This document shows, one piece after another, positions 63,760-64,000 of a DNA stretch of 64,000 bases (positions within the stretch are counted from its first letter, which is position 1; each line of letters opens with the position of its first letter). Below the pieces are notes generated by a model. The model saw only the letters and a program-made list of their open reading frames with translations, was not told the origin of the DNA and did not search any database. A program made the position numbers and the translations under genes. Location: assembly GCF_047345485.1 (NCBI RefSeq), contig NZ_JBLFEN010000002.1, positions 556,556 to 620,555 on the forward strand. Direction: 5' to 3'. The DNA is from Jejuia sp047345485 (lineage in GTDB: Bacteria; Bacteroidota; Bacteroidia; Flavobacteriales; Flavobacteriaceae).

Positions 63760-64000
63760 TTAATTCATTATAATTTTCTTGGTAATTACATTATTAGTAT
63801 CTGTTCTAAACACTGCGATGTAAGTACCTGTTGACATGGTAGGTAATTGCAGTCCATTTTCTAACACTGTTCTATCCACATCTGTAAGTTCCATTACATT
63901 TTGTCCTGTTATATTGTAGAGTCTAAATTTGGTAACCGCTCCTTCTAATTTTTTTACAAACAATCTATTGCTACTTTTATCATGATAAATGTAGTTTTCC
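63760..64000 (-). CDS. C-terminal end of a type IX-secreted protein (5' partial)
   Basis: The frame runs off the right edge, so only the last ~79 residues are seen. They form a type A C-terminal sorting domain: NRLFVKKLEGAVTKFRLYNITGQNVMEL, a GLQLPTMSTGTYIAVF strand and the terminal KKIIMN. This domain directs export through the type IX system and attachment to the cell surface. The cargo part lies outside the window, so the activity is unknown. Confidence 0.8.
   Translation of the reverse strand, partial: ENYIYHDKSSNRLFVKKLEGAVTKFRLYNITGQNVMELTDVDRTVLENGLQLPTMSTGTYIAVFRTDTNNVITKKIIMN

Noticed and set aside
1..64000. tRNA, rRNA, CRISPR array, insertion sequence, prophage
   Set aside because: Looked for cloverleaf-like stretches, spaced direct repeats, transposase and phage motifs and saw none. 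A tRNA or covariance search was not possible here.

Overview
The window is a compact, AT-rich chromosomal segment of a member of the Bacteroidota, almost certainly the family Flavobacteriaceae and probably a marine one. Four observations support this: the Bacteroidota-type sdhCAB order with a single fused cytochrome b subunit, type IX secretion C-terminal sorting domains, TonB-dependent receptors with carboxypeptidase-like N-terminal domains paired with surface lipoproteins, and -7 promoter boxes of the form TAnnTTTG with no Shine-Dalgarno sequences. No tRNA, rRNA, CRISPR array, transposase, integrase or phage gene is visible.

Layout. 1-4.1 kb: the end of an outer-membrane beta-barrel gene, an intergenic repeat, then the succinate dehydrogenase operon sdhC-sdhA-sdhB with a textbook promoter. 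4.2-13.4 kb: a secreted TIG-domain metalloprotease, aminopeptidase P, an amino-acid block (aspartate kinase, a divergent ACT-domain protein, BrnQ transporter), an alpha/beta hydrolase, two tiny zinc-ribbon proteins and thiL. 13.5-18.1 kb: four exported or lipid-anchored proteins in one direction: a choice-of-anchor-B (LVIVD) protein, a propeller-repeat lipoprotein, an MbnP-like protein and a MauG/MbnH-like di-haem peroxidase. Two more members of the zinc-ribbon family follow, one of them only 55 codons long. 19.0-27.6 kb: an extended SUF iron-sulfur cluster operon (SufA-, B-, C-, D-, S-, E- and T-like) with three lipoprotein or META-domain genes interleaved. 27.7-30.0 kb: a DUF3078 barrel protein and hflX.

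30.1-43.7 kb: a region dense in nucleases and outer-membrane transport. It holds two endonuclease/exonuclease/phosphatase-family proteins, an endonuclease I-family lipoprotein with Ig-like repeats, two related TonB-dependent receptors, and two lipoproteins with DUF5689 or choice-of-anchor-J domains. I read it as a candidate extracellular nucleic-acid scavenging locus, which is an inference from gene content. 43.8-48.5 kb: an overlapping operon of DUF3108 protein, tryptophan 2,3-dioxygenase, M23 peptidase and glucose-6-phosphate isomerase. 48.7-54.8 kb: a patatin/BamA-like fusion, uvrC, and a rimK-aspartoacylase pair. 54.96-55.98 kb: a DUF4261 gene in a cassette-like unit ending in a long imperfect palindrome. 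56.0-63.1 kb: 5-formyltetrahydrofolate cyclo-ligase, a soluble PAS histidine kinase with a stand-alone receiver, and the ileS-dksA-like-lspA group, in which IleRS carries a swapped GVHH signature. The right edge holds a PepSY-like lipoprotein and the C-terminal end of a type IX-secreted protein.

The most promising leads are the nucleic-acid locus, the MbnP/MbnH-like pair with its companion lipoproteins, the zinc-ribbon micro-family around it, the DUF4261 cassette, and the GXHH isoleucyl-tRNA synthetase. Intergenic palindromic repeats recur, and at two places they encode the last residues of a protein.
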